Assembly: GCF_900109745.1 (NCBI RefSeq)
Contig: NZ_FOAV01000002.1
Location: forward strand, 186,001 to 250,000
Direction of reading: 5' to 3'
Length of the DNA stretch: 64,000 nucleotides
DNA from: Roseateles sp. YR242
GTDB taxonomy: Bacteria; Pseudomonadota; Gammaproteobacteria; Burkholderiales; Burkholderiaceae_C
The notes below the pieces were generated by a model. It worked only from the letters and a program-made list of their open reading frames with translations. It made no database searches and had not been told where the DNA came from. Numbering within the stretch: the stretch's first letter is position 1; every line of letters begins with the position of its first letter. The translations under genes and the position numbers were made by a program. Below are positions 62,373 through 64,000 of this stretch, one piece after another.

Positions 62373-63476
62373 TCACGAACCCAGGGGCGAGGCGAGTCCT
62401 TCCAGCGTCGCCGCCATCACCTCGCGCCCCTGCTGCAGCACCTGCTGCTTCCACTCATCGGTCTCGACATAGAAGGCCGCACGGATGTTGCGCTTGATCG
62501 CCAGGCGCTGCTCGTGTGGCGCCTCGGGATGGCAGGCCAGCCACTGGTCCGCGCGCAGCGCGTCCAGCACCACCCGGCCCGGCAAGGTGCCGTACTCGAG
62601 CGTCAAGCCGTTGTATTCAGCCTGGGGGCAGGCGGGCATCACGCCCTGGTCCAGCGTGCCGCCCAGCACGGCGGAGGAGGAGTTGCCCTCCTCGGCGCTG
62701 GTGACCTGCGCCCCCCACCAGCGGCGCGCCCGCGCCAGCGAGGCGGCATCCTGCGGGCCCTTGTAGATGCGCTCGCCCACCCCCATCGGGCCCAACCCGG
62801 TATGGATGTCGACCCAGCCGATGCGTTTGCAACGCTGGCCATGCTCCTGCATCACGGCCTTGACCGCCAGATGGCTCCAGGTCGGCCCGCGCCCGGCGAA
62901 GAACAAACCGTTCGGATCCACCTGCTGCCCTCGGGAGATGGTGGCCTGGATGGCCTTGCGGCCGTGGCGCAATGCGTGCCACAGCAAGCCGGCATGGCTG
63001 GCCAGCGTGGGTGGGCAACGCTCCGGCACCAGCAGCCGCGCAATGGCCTGGTAGTCCTCATTGGTTTCCAGCGGCCCGTCGAAATCGCGGAAGTTGCGGT
63101 TCAGGTCCACGTTCTCGTGCGTGACGCGGCGCTCCCACGAGAAGCCGTGCGGGTTCAGCGCGTGCAGGTAGAGCACGGCCAGGCCATCGCGTTCGCATCG
63201 GTCATGCCAGTCGTCATCCCGCAGCAGGTCCACCTGGACGGCAGAGCCACAGAAGCCCTCGATGCCATGGCAGCCGCTGCTGATCACCAGCAGGTTGGCG
63301 GCCTCCGGCGCCCCCATGCGCACGACGTCCAGCGCCAGCCGCTCGCCGTCCCGCCCGGGCAGCGGATGCAGGTGGGAGCGCACCTGCAGGCCACGTCGCG
63401 CGGCAGCACCCAGAAACTTGTCGCGGGCCTCAGCGTAGCTGGCCGAAAAACATTGCAGGTCCATTTCGACACTCAT
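62373..63476 (-). CDS. DUF2817 / M14-type metallocarboxypeptidase-like protein
   Basis: This is a 367-residue protein of the DUF2817 family, related to M14 zinc carboxypeptidases and deacylases. Candidate zinc ligands are in SSGCHGIEGFCGSA (His, Glu) and GWVDIHTGLGP (His), and the substrate-binding-like segment HENVDLNRNFRDFD matches the M14 ExxDxNRNF pattern. A late glutamate in GLTLEYGTLPG could be catalytic. There is no signal peptide. Its start overlaps the end of the upstream MFS gene by 4 nt, so the pair may import and process a peptide-like compound. Substrate unknown. Confidence 0.88.
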   Translation of the reverse strand: MSVEMDLQCFSASYAEARDKFLGAAARRGLQVRSHLHPLPGRDGERLALDVVRMGAPEAANLLVISSGCHGIEGFCGSAVQVDLLRDDDWHDRCERDGLAVLYLHALNPHGFSWERRVTHENVDLNRNFRDFDGPLETNEDYQAIARLLVPERCPPTLASHAGLLWHALRHGRKAIQATISRGQQVDPNGLFFAGRGPTWSHLAVKAVMQEHGQRCKRIGWVDIHTGLGPMGVGERIYKGPQDAASLARARRWWGAQVTSAEEGNSSSAVLGGTLDQGVMPACPQAEYNGLTLEYGTLPGRVVLDALRADQWLACHPEAPHEQRLAIKRNIRAAFYVETDEWKQQVLQQGREVMAATLEGLASPLGS

Positions 63477-64000
63477 GCTGCCGCTCCTTGCACGGCCAGC
63501 GCTTCGCGCCGGCTGCGTTCCGGGTCGATCAGCCATCCGCCCAACAGCCCGGCGATCACCAGCGCCACACCAAACACACCGACGGAGAGCTCGAAGCCCC
63601 GCGCGATGTCACCACCCATGGCTGTCACGGCATGGCCCACCACATGCGGCGCCAGCATGCCGGCACTGGTCATCAGGCCGATGTGGATGGCCAGCATGCT
63701 GCCGCGCTGACGCGTGGGCGCCAGGGTCGCGACGATGCTGTTGGCGAAGGCCGGCAGCAGGTTCACCAGCACGCTGCCGGTCAGGAACAGCGTGAGCGTG
63801 ACGGCGGGCACGGCATGGCTGAAGCCCATCAGCGCCAGGGCCACGCCAGCAGCCCCACAGGCCAGCATCGGGGGGGCCACCATGGCGGCACGCACACTTG
63901 CGCCGCGCCGCAGGGCCCGCTGGGACAGGCCGGAGACCACCAGATTGCCCACGATCACCCCTACCGTGGCCACCATCACCAGCAGGCCGGACTGCACCGG
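63473..64000 (-). CDS. MFS transporter, C-terminal part (truncated by window edge)
   Basis: These are the last 175 residues of a major facilitator protein whose start lies beyond the window. Hydrophobic helices are clear (LVMVATVGVIVGNLVVSGL, MLACGAAGVALALMGFS, VTLTLFLTGSVLVNLLPAF, GVFGVALVIAGLLGGWLI) and the loop PTRQRGSMLAIHIGL is MFS-like. The stop overlaps the DUF2817 start (ATGA), indicating one operon. The substrate cannot be inferred. Confidence 0.85.
   Translation of the reverse strand, partial: PVQSGLLVMVATVGVIVGNLVVSGLSQRALRRGASVRAAMVAPPMLACGAAGVALALMGFSHAVPAVTLTLFLTGSVLVNLLPAFANSIVATLAPTRQRGSMLAIHIGLMTSAGMLAPHVVGHAVTAMGGDIARGFELSVGVFGVALVIAGLLGGWLIDPERSRREALAVQGAAA

Overview
This is high-GC chromosomal DNA from a bacterium that looks like a member of the Burkholderiales (Betaproteobacteria). 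The clues are the gene order rne / rluC / HAD phosphatase / Rieske protein / sppA, the very long DUF3683 flavin and iron-sulfur dehydrogenase, Bug-type (TTT) periplasmic receptors, and the hemP-hmuRSTUV heme locus with a DUF2325 gene. Family or genus (for example a Roseateles or Rubrivivax relative) is only a guess. No rRNA, tRNA, CRISPR array, prophage or transposase gene was recognised.

Layout. 1-8055: purine salvage and catabolism (nucleoside-type ABC transporter, guanine deaminase, LysR regulator, and divergent xanthine dehydrogenase xdhAB without xdhC). 8239-10126: an HDOD protein and a Crp/Fnr regulator. 10512-18427: a complete D-glucarate degradation set (gudD, garL-type aldolase, garR-type reductase, glycerate 2-kinase), two Bug receptors and an FCD/GntR regulator. 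18531-22454: the DUF3683 dehydrogenase. 23133-28185: ugpB-A-E-C-Q for glycerol-3-phosphate and glycerophosphodiesters. 28197-32421: GNAT acetyltransferase, MFS exporter, gamma-glutamyltransferase. 32662-34259: a small secreted Ala/Lys-rich protein, bfd and bfr. 34556-43123: a heme uptake operon (hemP, receptor, HmuS, ABC transporter, TonB-like protein, DUF2325 protein) behind a Fur-box promoter. 43344-45373: a short AT-richer accessory island with unrecognised genes and a decayed tandem paralogue. 45784-51943: mixed genes, including a TPR-GNAT fusion, a VOC protein, an orphan XRE protein, a hybrid histidine kinase and a CsgG-like lipoprotein. 51958-63476: ChaN lipoprotein, sppA, Rieske protein, HAD phosphatase, rluC, rne, a POT peptide transporter and a DUF2817 M14-type protein. 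The window ends inside an MFS gene.

Functional links. Purine bases or nucleosides imported by the ABC system would feed guanine to xanthine (GuaD) and xanthine to urate (XdhAB). Glucarate is dehydrated, cleaved to pyruvate and tartronate semialdehyde, reduced to glycerate and phosphorylated to 2-phosphoglycerate, all within one gene cluster. Iron storage (Bfr/Bfd) lies directly beside heme uptake, which looks Fur-repressed.

The most distinctive feature is a family of non-coding fold-back repeats at 8083-8241, 11972-12259, 22726-23065 and 34317-34365. Members share a hairpin core built on GCCATAGC / GCTATGGCGAGGATT and carry long terminal inverted repeats of two types. One copy is inserted inside another, one pair is a tandem duplication, and one copy has shrunk to its two bare ends. 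They look like MITE- or REP/BIME-like elements whose mobilising enzyme is not in the window.
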